Below are positions 26,599 through 34,422 of a DNA stretch of 41,284 nt, piece by piece; the first letter of the stretch is position 1, and the number at the start of each line of letters is the position of its first letter. The translations under genes were made by a program, and so were the position numbers. Under the pieces are notes generated by a model. It was given only the letters and a program-made list of their open reading frames with translations. It was not told where the DNA came from and did not search any database. The stretch spans positions 1 through 41,284 of the forward strand of contig DSAB01000119.1 of NCBI GenBank assembly GCA_011388275.1, given 5' to 3'. The DNA comes from a bacterium (GTDB lineage: Bacteria > Zhuqueibacterota > QNDG01 > DSAB01).

Positions 26599-28977
26599 AT
26601 GCCCGAATCCCCAAACCGCCGCTTCGGAAATCTGTTCGATTCCGATGACAACGGTCATAAAACACTCGTCTCTGAAATGACAGACGAATCACAGGACAGT
26701 GTGTCGGATCTTCCCGACCCCATTCCTCTTTCCAAAGAGGATGCCGCTCTGGAACTCCCGCTCTCCCAAAACGCCCTCACTGTTCTGGAACGCCGCTACA
26801 TGAAAAGGGACGAGAACGGAGAAGTGATTGAAACGCCCGTTCAACTGTTCAGACGGGTTGCACGCTGCATTGCCGAAGCGGATCTTCTCTATGATTCGAA
26901 TGCCAGGGTGGAACATACCGAGGCATCTTTTTTCTCGATTATTTCGGAACTGAAATTTCTTCCCAACTCACCCACTCTGATGAATGCCGGACGCGAACTG
27001 GGTCAGTTATCCGCCTGTTTCGTGCTTCCCATCGAAGATTCCATGGAATCCATCTTTAATGCGGTCAAGAACACGGCATTGATCCATAAATCCGGAGGAG
27101 GAACGGGTTTTTCATTTTCCAGAATACGACCGAAAAACGATATAGTGCAATCCACGAGAGGTATCGCATCCGGCCCCATCTCTTTTCTTCATGTGTTTGA
27201 CGCGGCCACAGAAACCGTAAAGCAGGGAGGAACCCGGCGCGGAGCCAATATGGCTATTCTCAGAGTCGACCATCCCGACATCATGGATTTTATACACTGC
27301 AAGGAAAACCATGACAATCTGAACAATTTTAATATTTCGGTTGCCATCACCGAAACTTTCTGGGAAGCGCTGAACAATGAAACGGAGTATGATCTGATCA
27401 ATCCCCACACCGGTGAAACCGCAGGTTCACTCAATGCGAAGGATGTTTTTGAATCGATTGTCAATCACGCCTGGGAGAACGGAGATCCCGGAGTCATATT
27501 CATTGACCGGATCAACAAAGACAACGTCACTCCCCAATTCGGTCCCATTGAATCCACGAATCCATGCGGAGAACAGCCCCTGCTTCCCTATGAGTCATGC
27601 AACCTGGGGTCCATCAATCTGGCGACAATGGTCAAGGGCGGTGATGAACCGAAAATCGACTATACAGAACTGGTCCGAACCGTGAGGACGGCCGTTCACT
27701 TTCTGGATAATGTCATCGATGTCAACCGGTATCCCCTTGAATGCATCGAGAAACAATCCAAGGCAACGCGCAAAATCGGTCTGGGTGTGATGGGCTTTGC
27801 CGACATGCTGATCAAACTCGGCATTCCTTATGATTCGGATGAGGCTATTGAAATCGCCGGGAACCTGATGCGGTTCATCAATGTGGAAGCCAGAAAGAAA
27901 TCGGAAGAGCTTGCGATTAAACGGGGGGCCTTTCCCGCTTTCAATGAGAGTGTTTACGCGAAACGCGGTGAACCGAAAATCCGAAACGCGACGCGTACCA
28001 CCATCGCGCCCACAGGCACGATCTCCATTATTGCAGGCTGTTCTTCCGGAATCGAACCTTTGTTTGCCCTCTCTTTCACGCGTCATGTTCTGGATGATGA
28101 CAAGCTCCCGGAAATCCACCCCGAGTTTGTGGACCGTATCAAGGCCGAAGGTCTGTATAGTGATGATTTGATGCGACGCGTGGCCTCAGACGGATCGGTC
28201 CGGCATATCAAGGAAATTCCGGAAGCCATTCGTCAATTGTTTCCCACGGCTCATGATATCGCTCCGGAATGGCATATTCGCATGCAGGCAGCCTTTCAGA
28301 AGCATACGGAAAACGCGGTATCCAAGACGGTCAATTTCGCCAATAGCGCGACCCGTGATGACGTCGCCAGTGTCTACTGCCTGGCGCATGATTTGGGCTG
28401 CAAGGGAGTCACCATCTATCGCGACGGAAGCCGGACAAAACAGGTTCTCAACAGGGGAAATAAAACCCGCTCGGCAAGCGGAGATGGCACTTCGATTGTG
28501 AATCGTCCCCGAATACTGAATGGATGCACCACCAAACTCAATACCGGTCAGGGTTCTCTCTACGTAACCATCAATATCGATGAATCCAATTCGCCGGTTG
28601 AAGTCTTTGCCAATATCGGAAAAAGCGGAGGTGACACGGCTGCCCTTGCCGAAGCCATCGGCCGCCTGATTTCAATCGCTTTGAAAAAAAGGGTCAATGT
28701 CGAGGAGCTCAGCCATACTCTGATCGGAATTACCGGTTCCAGGCCGGTGTGGAACGAAGGGATTCTGGTCAAATCCGTACCCGATGGCATCGGTCAGATT
28801 TTGCTCAATCAATTCGGTGACAGTGTATCCGCGTCACCGCATACCGCTTCGGACCATCCGCCTTCTGCGTCCCAATGTGCGCAAACCGGACCGGAATGCC
28901 CGGAATGCGGCAGTTCCATGGAAACCGAAGGCGGATGCAGCGTGTGCAGAATCTGCGGGTACAGCCACTGTGGATGA
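26599..28977 (+). CDS. nrdJ: adenosylcobalamin-dependent (class II) ribonucleotide reductase
   Basis: A 792-aa enzyme that makes deoxyribonucleotides with a B12-derived radical and needs no oxygen. The active-site stretch NPCGEQPLLPYESCNLGS gives Asn321, Cys323 and Glu325. Disulfide-partner cysteines are present (LSACFVLP in the N-terminal third). The barrel motif ATRTTIAPTGTISIIAG is intact. After a linker the C-terminus ends in a zinc-ribbon (CPECGSS...CRICGYSHCG) that relays electrons from thioredoxin. No N-terminal ATP-cone is evident. The weak SD is AAAGAGA. It has its own promoter, divergent from the rib operon. The organism must make or import cobalamin. Confidence 0.96.
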   Translation: MPESPNRRFGNLFDSDDNGHKTLVSEMTDESQDSVSDLPDPIPLSKEDAALELPLSQNALTVLERRYMKRDENGEVIETPVQLFRRVARCIAEADLLYDSNARVEHTEASFFSIISELKFLPNSPTLMNAGRELGQLSACFVLPIEDSMESIFNAVKNTALIHKSGGGTGFSFSRIRPKNDIVQSTRGIASGPISFLHVFDAATETVKQGGTRRGANMAILRVDHPDIMDFIHCKENHDNLNNFNISVAITETFWEALNNETEYDLINPHTGETAGSLNAKDVFESIVNHAWENGDPGVIFIDRINKDNVTPQFGPIESTNPCGEQPLLPYESCNLGSINLATMVKGGDEPKIDYTELVRTVRTAVHFLDNVIDVNRYPLECIEKQSKATRKIGLGVMGFADMLIKLGIPYDSDEAIEIAGNLMRFINVEARKKSEELAIKRGAFPAFNESVYAKRGEPKIRNATRTTIAPTGTISIIAGCSSGIEPLFALSFTRHVLDDDKLPEIHPEFVDRIKAEGLYSDDLMRRVASDGSVRHIKEIPEAIRQLFPTAHDIAPEWHIRMQAAFQKHTENAVSKTVNFANSATRDDVASVYCLAHDLGCKGVTIYRDGSRTKQVLNRGNKTRSASGDGTSIVNRPRILNGCTTKLNTGQGSLYVTINIDESNSPVEVFANIGKSGGDTAALAEAIGRLISIALKKRVNVEELSHTLIGITGSRPVWNEGILVKSVPDGIGQILLNQFGDSVSASPHTASDHPPSASQCAQTGPECPECGSSMETEGGCSVCRICGYSHCG

Positions 28978-29000
28978 AAACGGTTGTTTTGCAACTGATG

Positions 29001-29032
29001 ATAAATGGGAGATCTTTCGATTTCCCATTTAT
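29001..29032 (+). terminator. hairpin after nrdJ, weak terminator
   Basis: ATAAATGGGA (29001-29010) pairs perfectly with TCCCATTTAT (29023-29032) around a 12-nt loop, 24 nt past the nrdJ stop. No clear T-run follows, so it may only protect the mRNA 3' end or partly reduce read-through into the DUF116 gene. Confidence 0.4.
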
Positions 29033-29101
29033 TCATGGTTTCCAGAACATTTTCGCCGCGGTTTCGTATGATTAACAGAGATTGAATTCGGGAATAATCC
29101 A

Positions 29102-29971
29102 ATGAAGAAAAGAAAACGCCGTACTTTCATCACCATTCAGGATCGCAAACTGGGCGACGAATGGACTTCCTGGGGCGGCGATCTGTCCGCCTGTGAGGCC
29201 AACGCCAGCACAGGCAAACGCGTGTTCATGGGTATTCTGCTTCTCGTCATCATCATGCTGGGTCTCGTTGGTTTTCTGACATGGTATATGATCTCTCCGC
29301 GACTGGCTCAGCTTCATCCCCGCCTTCCCGTGGTCACGGCCATTATGGGATTAAGCCTCTGGACATTGGCGGCCGGATGGTTCTTTTTGATCTCCCTTTC
29401 CCTGATGATTGAAAAAGATGTCATACTGCATCTGGGACACCGTCGTTTTTCCATCACTTTTCTGGTTCCTCTGGTGCTGAAACTGGGAATCCGCCTGGGT
29501 GTTCCCAAAGACCGGCTCGGCAATTCGTTTGTCAAGGTCAGCAACAGCCTCATCCGTTTCCGCGCGCCCGTGGTTCAGCCGGAACAGCTGCTCATTCTGC
29601 TGCCACGCTGCCTGAAAAAAAATCTCATTGAGACCATTATCACTTTTTCCAAATCCCGTTCCATTCCCGTGTACACGGTAGCCGGAGGTACCAAAGCCCG
29701 TGAACTCATTCAAAAACTGCGTCCACGGGCCATTATCGGCGTGGCTTGCGAACGGGATCTTTTAAGCGCAATTCAGGATGTCATCCAGCGCATCCCGGTG
29801 ATCGGTATTCCCAACAGCCGGCCTCAAGGACCGTGCAAGGACACGGTCATCGAACTGTCTGAACTGGAATTCGCCCTGCAGATCTTTCTGGGAGAGCGGG
29901 TGCGTTTGCGTTCATTCGGATTCGAGTTTCGTCAAGACCCGGCACCCTCTCTATCAAACAAAGCTGTATGA
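29102..29971 (+). CDS. DUF116-family membrane protein
   Basis: A 289-aa protein. A basic N-terminus is followed by two membrane helices (about 41-64 and 77-103). A cytoplasmic domain from about 150 has the DUF116 landmarks: LLILLPRCL, a glycine-rich VAGGTKARE turn, IIGVACERDLL and GIPNSRPQGPCKDT. DUF116 proteins often carry an extra CxxCG-type cysteine cluster after the LLP-C motif. I cannot see it here; the region reads KKNLIETIITFSKS. The three remaining cysteines (PRC, VAC, GPC) could still bind a metal. Function is unknown. It is 124 nt downstream of nrdJ, past a weak hairpin, and convergent with lpd. Confidence 0.8.
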   Translation: MKKRKRRTFITIQDRKLGDEWTSWGGDLSACEANASTGKRVFMGILLLVIIMLGLVGFLTWYMISPRLAQLHPRLPVVTAIMGLSLWTLAAGWFFLISLSLMIEKDVILHLGHRRFSITFLVPLVLKLGIRLGVPKDRLGNSFVKVSNSLIRFRAPVVQPEQLLILLPRCLKKNLIETIITFSKSRSIPVYTVAGGTKARELIQKLRPRAIIGVACERDLLSAIQDVIQRIPVIGIPNSRPQGPCKDTVIELSELEFALQIFLGERVRLRSFGFEFRQDPAPSLSNKAV

Positions 29972-29982
29972 ATTGCATTTCC

Positions 29983-31398
29983 CTATTTCCTTGGACGCAT
30001 CTGATGCGTACACAAGCCATAGAAGGCTTCCGCCGCCTCCATAATCGTCTCAGACAACGTGGGATGTGGATGGATGGTATTCGCAATATCACTGACTTTC
30101 ATCCGATGTTCCACGGCCAAAGAAGCTTCACCAATAAGCTCTCCGGCACCAGGGCCCACGATACCCACTCCCAGCACCGTCTCGGTTTTAGCGTCTCCGA
30201 TGATCTTGGTCAACCCGTCCGATCTTCCCAGTGAGGCGGCACGGCCGGACGCGGCCCACATGAATTTCCCGACTTGAACGGAAATTCCCTTTTGCCGTGC
30301 CTCATTTTCGGTCATTCCGGTCCAGGTCACTTCCGGATCCGTAAACAGAACAGCCGGCACGGCCGCGGGTTCGAAGGGTTCTCCTTTTCCCATGATGTTT
30401 TCAGCGGCCCGTCTGCCCTCGGCCGTGGCCTTGTGAGCCAGCATGGCGCCTCCGACCACGTCACCGATTGCGTAAATATGAGGTTCGGCCGTTTTTCTCA
30501 TTGGATCCACTAGAATGAATCCCCGTTCGTCGGCCGCAATTTTCGTGTTTTCCAGACCCAGCCCTTCGCTGTTGGGAATTCTCCCCACCGTAACCAGGAC
30601 CTGTTCGAATTCCATATTGTCCGTCTGACTGCCGCTGCTCAGTATGACCTCGATTCCACCCTGAAGCTCTTTGGCTGCTTCGACCCGTGTGTTGACGCGA
30701 ATCGATTCAAAGCTTTTTCTCAGACTCATGGAAAGCAAACGGACCAGATCACTGTCCGCGCCGGGCAGAATGGAGGGCATCATTTCCACGACCGTCACTT
30801 TGGATCCAAGAGCGGCATAAATACTTCCCATCTCCAAACCGATATATCCTCCGCCCACAACCAGCAGTGATTCCGGAATATGCTCCAGTTCCAGAGCCCT
30901 GGCCGAATTCATGATTCGAGGAGAATCCGGCAACGAAGGAATCGAGGCGGGTCTGGATCCTGTTGCAATAACGGCTTTCCGGAAGCTTCTTATTTCATTT
31001 TCTCCGGCCTCCCTTTGAATAACAAGATGTTCTGAGTCACGGAAACGGGCCGTGCCTCTGATGTATTCGATGCCGCGCTGTTTGCACAGCCTGCCCATTC
31101 CTTCGGTGAGCTGACCGATAACACGGTTTTTCCAGTCGCGCATCTTCTCCAGATCTATTTCTGGTGATCCGAAAGACAGTCCACGATCAGCAGATTCACG
31201 GGTTTCATGAATCAAATTGGAAAAATGAAGCAGTGTCTTCGTCGGTATGCATCCCCTGAACAGACAAACGCCTCCCGGGTTTGGTTCGGGATCAATGAGT
31301 GTAACTTGCATACCCATATCCGCCGCCAAGAAGGCCGCTGGATAGCCTCCGGGTCCGGCTCCGATGACGATCAGATCCGATTTTGATTGTTCAGCCAT
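29983..31398 (-). CDS. lpdA: dihydrolipoamide dehydrogenase
   Basis: A 471-aa flavoprotein that reoxidises dihydrolipoyl groups with NAD+, as E3 of 2-oxo-acid dehydrogenases or the L-protein of glycine cleavage. FAD motif GAGPGG is at 13-18, and the redox disulfide Cys45/Cys50 is in GGVCLFRGC (canonical GGTCLNVGC). The NAD-binding motif is VVGGGYIGLE, and the catalytic His/Glu are in HPHPTLSE near the C-terminus. GGAG lies 8 nt before the ATG. No E1, E2 or gcvH gene is next to it; gcvPB is 20 kb away. The 5' untranslated region has an 11-bp palindrome ACACCTGGTGT (31419-31429). Mercuric or glutathione reductase is less likely given the C-terminal motif. Confidence 0.93.
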   Translation of the reverse strand: MAEQSKSDLIVIGAGPGGYPAAFLAADMGMQVTLIDPEPNPGGVCLFRGCIPTKTLLHFSNLIHETRESADRGLSFGSPEIDLEKMRDWKNRVIGQLTEGMGRLCKQRGIEYIRGTARFRDSEHLVIQREAGENEIRSFRKAVIATGSRPASIPSLPDSPRIMNSARALELEHIPESLLVVGGGYIGLEMGSIYAALGSKVTVVEMMPSILPGADSDLVRLLSMSLRKSFESIRVNTRVEAAKELQGGIEVILSSGSQTDNMEFEQVLVTVGRIPNSEGLGLENTKIAADERGFILVDPMRKTAEPHIYAIGDVVGGAMLAHKATAEGRRAAENIMGKGEPFEPAAVPAVLFTDPEVTWTGMTENEARQKGISVQVGKFMWAASGRAASLGRSDGLTKIIGDAKTETVLGVGIVGPGAGELIGEASLAVEHRMKVSDIANTIHPHPTLSETIMEAAEAFYGLCTHQMRPRK

Positions 31399-31483
31399 GG
31401 TATTTTCTCCTTGATACTACACCTGGTGTGTTTCGACCGGGCTGTTTTCAATTGACTGTTTTTACTATACTGGATGACCCGAT

Positions 31484-31654
31484 TTATAAAATCTCACGTG
31501 AAAATGTCTGTCTGTCATTCGGTTTTTTCCGGATCCCGGAACATCCTGGATTCAATCCGATTGATAGCCCTTCTGTGGCGATCTCCAGCTTAAGGTCTTT
31601 TCCAGCCATGATCGAGACCGGGTTTATTTCAACGAGAATATTCGAATCCTTCAT
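31484..31654 (-). CDS. possible small protein upstream of lpdA, unrecognised
   Basis: The 394-nt gap between lpdA and the lipoprotein gene is otherwise empty. On the minus strand, an ATG at 31654 opens a 56-codon frame ending 85 nt before lpdA (begins MKDSNILVEINP). The composition is protein-like, but there is no SD. A possible promoter (TTGCAA, 16 nt, TATCTT) lies just upstream. No family is recognised; it could be a chance frame or the remnant of a longer gene. Confidence 0.25.
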   Translation of the reverse strand: MKDSNILVEINPVSIMAGKDLKLEIATEGLSIGLNPGCSGIRKKPNDRQTFSREIL

Positions 31655-31757
31655 AAGTCGTGCTTATTCGGTATACAAGATAATCTTTTACGGCTGAATT
31701 GCAAGGGAAAACCCTGATTGTGAAAGCCTGTAATTTACTTTAAAATTGAAAAAACTG

Positions 31758-31786
31758 TTGGCAGATGGATTTTTTTGTTGTATATT
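31758..31786 (+). promoter_or_regulatory. promoter giving a leaderless lipoprotein mRNA
   Basis: TTGGCA (31758-31763), a 17-nt spacer and TATATT (31781-31786). Only six bases separate the -10 from the ATG at 31793, so transcription should start at or next to the start codon. Confidence 0.65.
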
Positions 31787-31792
31787 CTTTCT

Positions 31793-32284
31793 ATGAAATT
31801 CAGAATATCCTATATAGTGCTACCCGTTCTGCTCTTGACGCATATAAGCGGATGCAATCGAAATCCGATCCGGCTGGAAGGTCTGATGGATTTTCACGGT
31901 ATTGTCGTGACCGATGCCGCCGGTAACATCATTCAGGATATTCCTGTAGAATGGGTGCCTCGGGCGGGTACGGGTCTGTTTCACCTGTCCATCGCTCCTC
32001 CCTATCCCAATCCATCGGAAGGAACGATTCGGTTCCGTTTTTCCGTTCGCGATCTTTCCATTGTCACGTTTACACTCTTTAGAAACCTTAAGGACAGTGG
32101 TAGTCAAATCAACCGACAAATGGTTGATTATGGAGCCTATGATTGGACATACGATTTTACTGATCCGGAAACCGATACGCTACTGGAAGACGGGATCTAC
32201 CGAATCGTCATATCCGCCGAAACGGCCGATGAACGAATCTATTCCATCGCAGGCAATATCCAGAAAAGAAGGCAACCGGATTAA
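31793..32284 (+). CDS. lipoprotein with FlgD/T9SS-type Ig-like domain
   Basis: A 163-aa protein. The signal peptide ends in the lipobox ISGC, so Cys21 should be lipidated. After about 45 residues, PYPNPSEG begins an Ig-like domain of the FlgD or T9SS-sorting type, ending GIYRIVISAETADERIYS. Such domains are common in FCB secreted proteins. The function is not known. ATG 31793 is chosen because it gives the clean lipoprotein signal; it has no SD, and the promoter -10 ends only 6 nt upstream, so the mRNA is probably leaderless. Its stop overlaps the stop of the convergent secreted protein by 4 nt. Confidence 0.8.
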   Translation: MKFRISYIVLPVLLLTHISGCNRNPIRLEGLMDFHGIVVTDAAGNIIQDIPVEWVPRAGTGLFHLSIAPPYPNPSEGTIRFRFSVRDLSIVTFTLFRNLKDSGSQINRQMVDYGAYDWTYDFTDPETDTLLEDGIYRIVISAETADERIYSIAGNIQKRRQPD

Positions 32285-33954
32285 TTACCCCTCCACGACC
32301 ACATGAATGCATCGGCCTGTACCATTCCGGTTTGAGCGTCACTGTGCAGGATAAGCTGTCCCGAATTCCCCGAAATGAATTTATAAATACCCAGTGAATT
32401 CCACCGGCCGGGTCGAACCGATTGATCGATGAACAAGTGTTCCTCTCCTTCGGCATGATGAAGAATGACACGAACCCGATTCGGTTCTGTAACCTGTTCT
32501 TCATTCCTTCCAATGTAACCATGCCACTCGAACACTTCATAATAACCTGTCACACCGATGGAAGGAGTGTACACCGCCCGACTGTTTCTTGCCGGCTGCG
32601 CAAAAAAAGCGTCATGCATTCCCAAATGGGGGTCATGGATCATACGGAAGTTTTTACCGCCTATTTTTATGGGTTCCCAGCGGCCCTCAAAAGACGCCGG
32701 CAAACTGGCCGGTGAAGTATTGATTTTGTGATCATCAACAATTATATCGGCGATAACAGTCGAAGGTTTCTTTAATAGAATGATAGCGTCACCCCTTGTA
32801 CCTTTTTGTCCGCCAGACTGACCGCGAAGCCTGACTTCCAGGAAAAGAGAACCGTCGTTGAACTCAGGATCCTGACCGCCCTGGAATCGATAATACGGTC
32901 CATCATAACCCTTGAGCGTCTCCAGCTGGTTTCTCGTCACTGTTTGAGGAGAACCCATTGGATTAACGATTACGGCTCCTTCATCGAAAAATCGAACCCA
33001 TAACCCGTTTCGCAGTTTTCTCGCCTTTTCATGAGGATAACCCAGATTCAGGTCGAACTCGTCATAATAGTGTTTGTAAAGATGCTCACCAGACCCCTGA
33101 TCGGTAAATTCATAAAACGCATCACCCATCAAGGAGTAACCCAGAAGGTATCGCATATCCGAAAAGTTATTTTTCGATGTGCTTTTGGCCATGATTGTCA
33201 ATGCATGGGGTTCAGGGGCCTTTTGCATCCATCTCATTAACATACCCAGACCGTAACCCCAGTTGGTATACGGACCAATATGTTCCAGATTCAAGCCATT
33301 GGAACGATACCATTCAAAGGCGTGAAAACGTCCTGAATTTAGTTGCAGTATTTTGTTCTCCGTCTTAAAGCGGTTATAAACAGCACCAACGACTTTATTT
33401 ACTCCTTTTAACCATTCCCGCATCAGCCAATCTATTCCATGCTCCTGCCAGTCATTAACCCCGTTACGGTCTAGGTCTACATCGCTTGTTCCATATGGAT
33501 GATCCCAAACCCCCTGGCAGAAGAACCCGTCATACAGTGGATTTGAAAGAGTTTGTTCAATAGTGGCTTGAATGAGATACTCATTGTATTTCATTCCGCC
33601 GTATGCGATGCTTGGCTCACAGTACTCACTGATATTCATGAGTTTACCATAACCGGATTGAACGATTTTACCTTGACTGTCACGTACATACCACTCTTCA
33701 GGCGCCTTTTCATGAACCAATTCCCACACATTCCAATCCCGTGACGTTGTGACAATAATGTGAGGTGCGACCGCTTTGATATCATTTACGGGAGTCTTGC
33801 AGTTTACCATATCGAATTTGCTGAGAAAAGCCGCAGGCGGGTTTCCGAAAGAAAAATAATACGTGCGCGGATACGGCGGATTGAAATCTGTTTGACAAAA
33901 TACCGTAAAAGGCATGCAAATCAGTAAAAGAAGAATGGTCTTTCTGATGGGCAT
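32281..33954 (-). CDS. secreted GHL15-like putative glycoside hydrolase with golvesin-type C-terminal domain
   Basis: A 557-aa exported protein. The signal peptide is RKTILLLLICMPFTVFC. Residues about 30-330 look like a TIM barrel of the hypothetical glycosyl hydrolase 15 group: a DGFFCQGVWDHPYG strand is followed by DVDLDRNGVNDWQEHG, and an EPS-containing segment lies earlier. Catalytic residues cannot be assigned. The last 100 residues match the golvesin C-terminal-like domain (FEWHGYIGRNEEQ, FIDQSVRPGRWNSLGIYKF, VQADAFMWSW), a beta-sandwich likely to bind sugar or cell wall. ATG 33954 has GGGAGG upstream; the longer frame runs through the tRNA terminator. It may act on surface or environmental polysaccharide, which is inference. 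Confidence 0.65.
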   Translation of the reverse strand: MPIRKTILLLLICMPFTVFCQTDFNPPYPRTYYFSFGNPPAAFLSKFDMVNCKTPVNDIKAVAPHIIVTTSRDWNVWELVHEKAPEEWYVRDSQGKIVQSGYGKLMNISEYCEPSIAYGGMKYNEYLIQATIEQTLSNPLYDGFFCQGVWDHPYGTSDVDLDRNGVNDWQEHGIDWLMREWLKGVNKVVGAVYNRFKTENKILQLNSGRFHAFEWYRSNGLNLEHIGPYTNWGYGLGMLMRWMQKAPEPHALTIMAKSTSKNNFSDMRYLLGYSLMGDAFYEFTDQGSGEHLYKHYYDEFDLNLGYPHEKARKLRNGLWVRFFDEGAVIVNPMGSPQTVTRNQLETLKGYDGPYYRFQGGQDPEFNDGSLFLEVRLRGQSGGQKGTRGDAIILLKKPSTVIADIIVDDHKINTSPASLPASFEGRWEPIKIGGKNFRMIHDPHLGMHDAFFAQPARNSRAVYTPSIGVTGYYEVFEWHGYIGRNEEQVTEPNRVRVILHHAEGEEHLFIDQSVRPGRWNSLGIYKFISGNSGQLILHSDAQTGMVQADAFMWSWRGN

Positions 33955-33967
33955 GAGCACCTCCCTG

Positions 33968-33998
33968 TAAAAATGCCCGGCATCACAGTAATGCCAGG
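33968..33998 (-). terminator. terminator of the tRNA-Arg gene
   Basis: On the minus strand, CCTGGCAT pairs with ATGCCGGG (8 bp, one G-T) around a 7-nt loop, followed by CATTTTTA. It lies 9 nt past the tRNA 3' end and just before the SD of the secreted protein gene. Confidence 0.8.
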
Positions 33999-34007
33999 CC
34001 GATTTTG

Positions 34008-34081
34008 TACGCCCGGAGGGGCTCGAACCCACAACCTCTGGCTCCGGAGGCCAGCGCTCTATCCAATTGAGCTACGGACGC
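34008..34081 (-). tRNA. tRNA-Arg (anticodon CCG)
   Basis: A 74-nt cloverleaf. Acceptor GCGTCCG pairs with CGGGCGT (G1-U72 and one other wobble). The D-stem is GCTC/GAGC, and the anticodon stem CTGGC/GCCAG has loop CTCCGGA, so the anticodon is CCG, reading CGG arginine codons. The T-loop is TTCGAGC. The T-stem GTGGG/CCCTC has a U-U mismatch at its second pair. CCA is not encoded. It has its own promoter and terminator. Confidence 0.95.
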
Positions 34082-34098
34082 CTTTATTTTCGATGTAT

Positions 34099-34127
34099 AT
34101 TTTAGCAATTATTTTATCGAATGTCAA
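34099..34127 (-). promoter_or_regulatory. consensus promoter of tRNA-Arg
   Basis: On the minus strand, a perfect TTGACA (34122-34127), a 17-nt spacer and TAAAAT (34099-34104). The start would be about ten bases before the tRNA. Confidence 0.85.
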
Positions 34128-34210
34128 GCAGTAATTGAATGATCGCCGCCTGAAGCATGATACTTCGATGTTTTATATTGTTTTAACTCCATTTTGATTC
34201 TGTCCTGAAC

Positions 34211-34310
34211 TGATAAAATCGTTTATCAAATGCTTTCTGACACGAAAAGGAGGTTCTGGTTAGTGACACCAAATCAAAGAATATCAATAATTGATTCTGA
34301 ATTTAAATGA
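34211..34310 (+). other. palindrome plus mini-ORF with strong SD upstream of the racemase
   Basis: The gap 34082-34422 has no ordinary gene. It holds an 18-bp palindrome TGATAAAATCGTTTATCA (34211-34228; 7-bp arms, 4-nt loop). Then AAGGAGG (34247-34253), a near-perfect SD, stands 9 nt before GTG 34263, which opens a 15-codon frame ending TGA at 34310 (begins MTPNQRIS). It might be a leader peptide or the remains of a lost gene. No promoter was clear. Confidence 0.25.
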
Positions 34311-34358
34311 ACAGGGTTTGAGATTTTACGAATCGAATGAATCATTGGTAAAGAAGGC

Positions 34359-34387
34359 TTGATCTTTTAAATCAAAGTGATTATTAT
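34359..34387 (+). promoter_or_regulatory. promoter of the racemase gene, with an overlapping dyad
   Basis: TTGATC (34359-34364), a 17-nt spacer and TATTAT (34382-34387). The -35 is part of the dyad TTGAT-N7-ATCAA (34359-34375), which could be an operator. Confidence 0.5.
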
Positions 34388-34422
34388 TAATGTATTCTTC
34401 ATAACCAGCCCGGAGATTGCTC

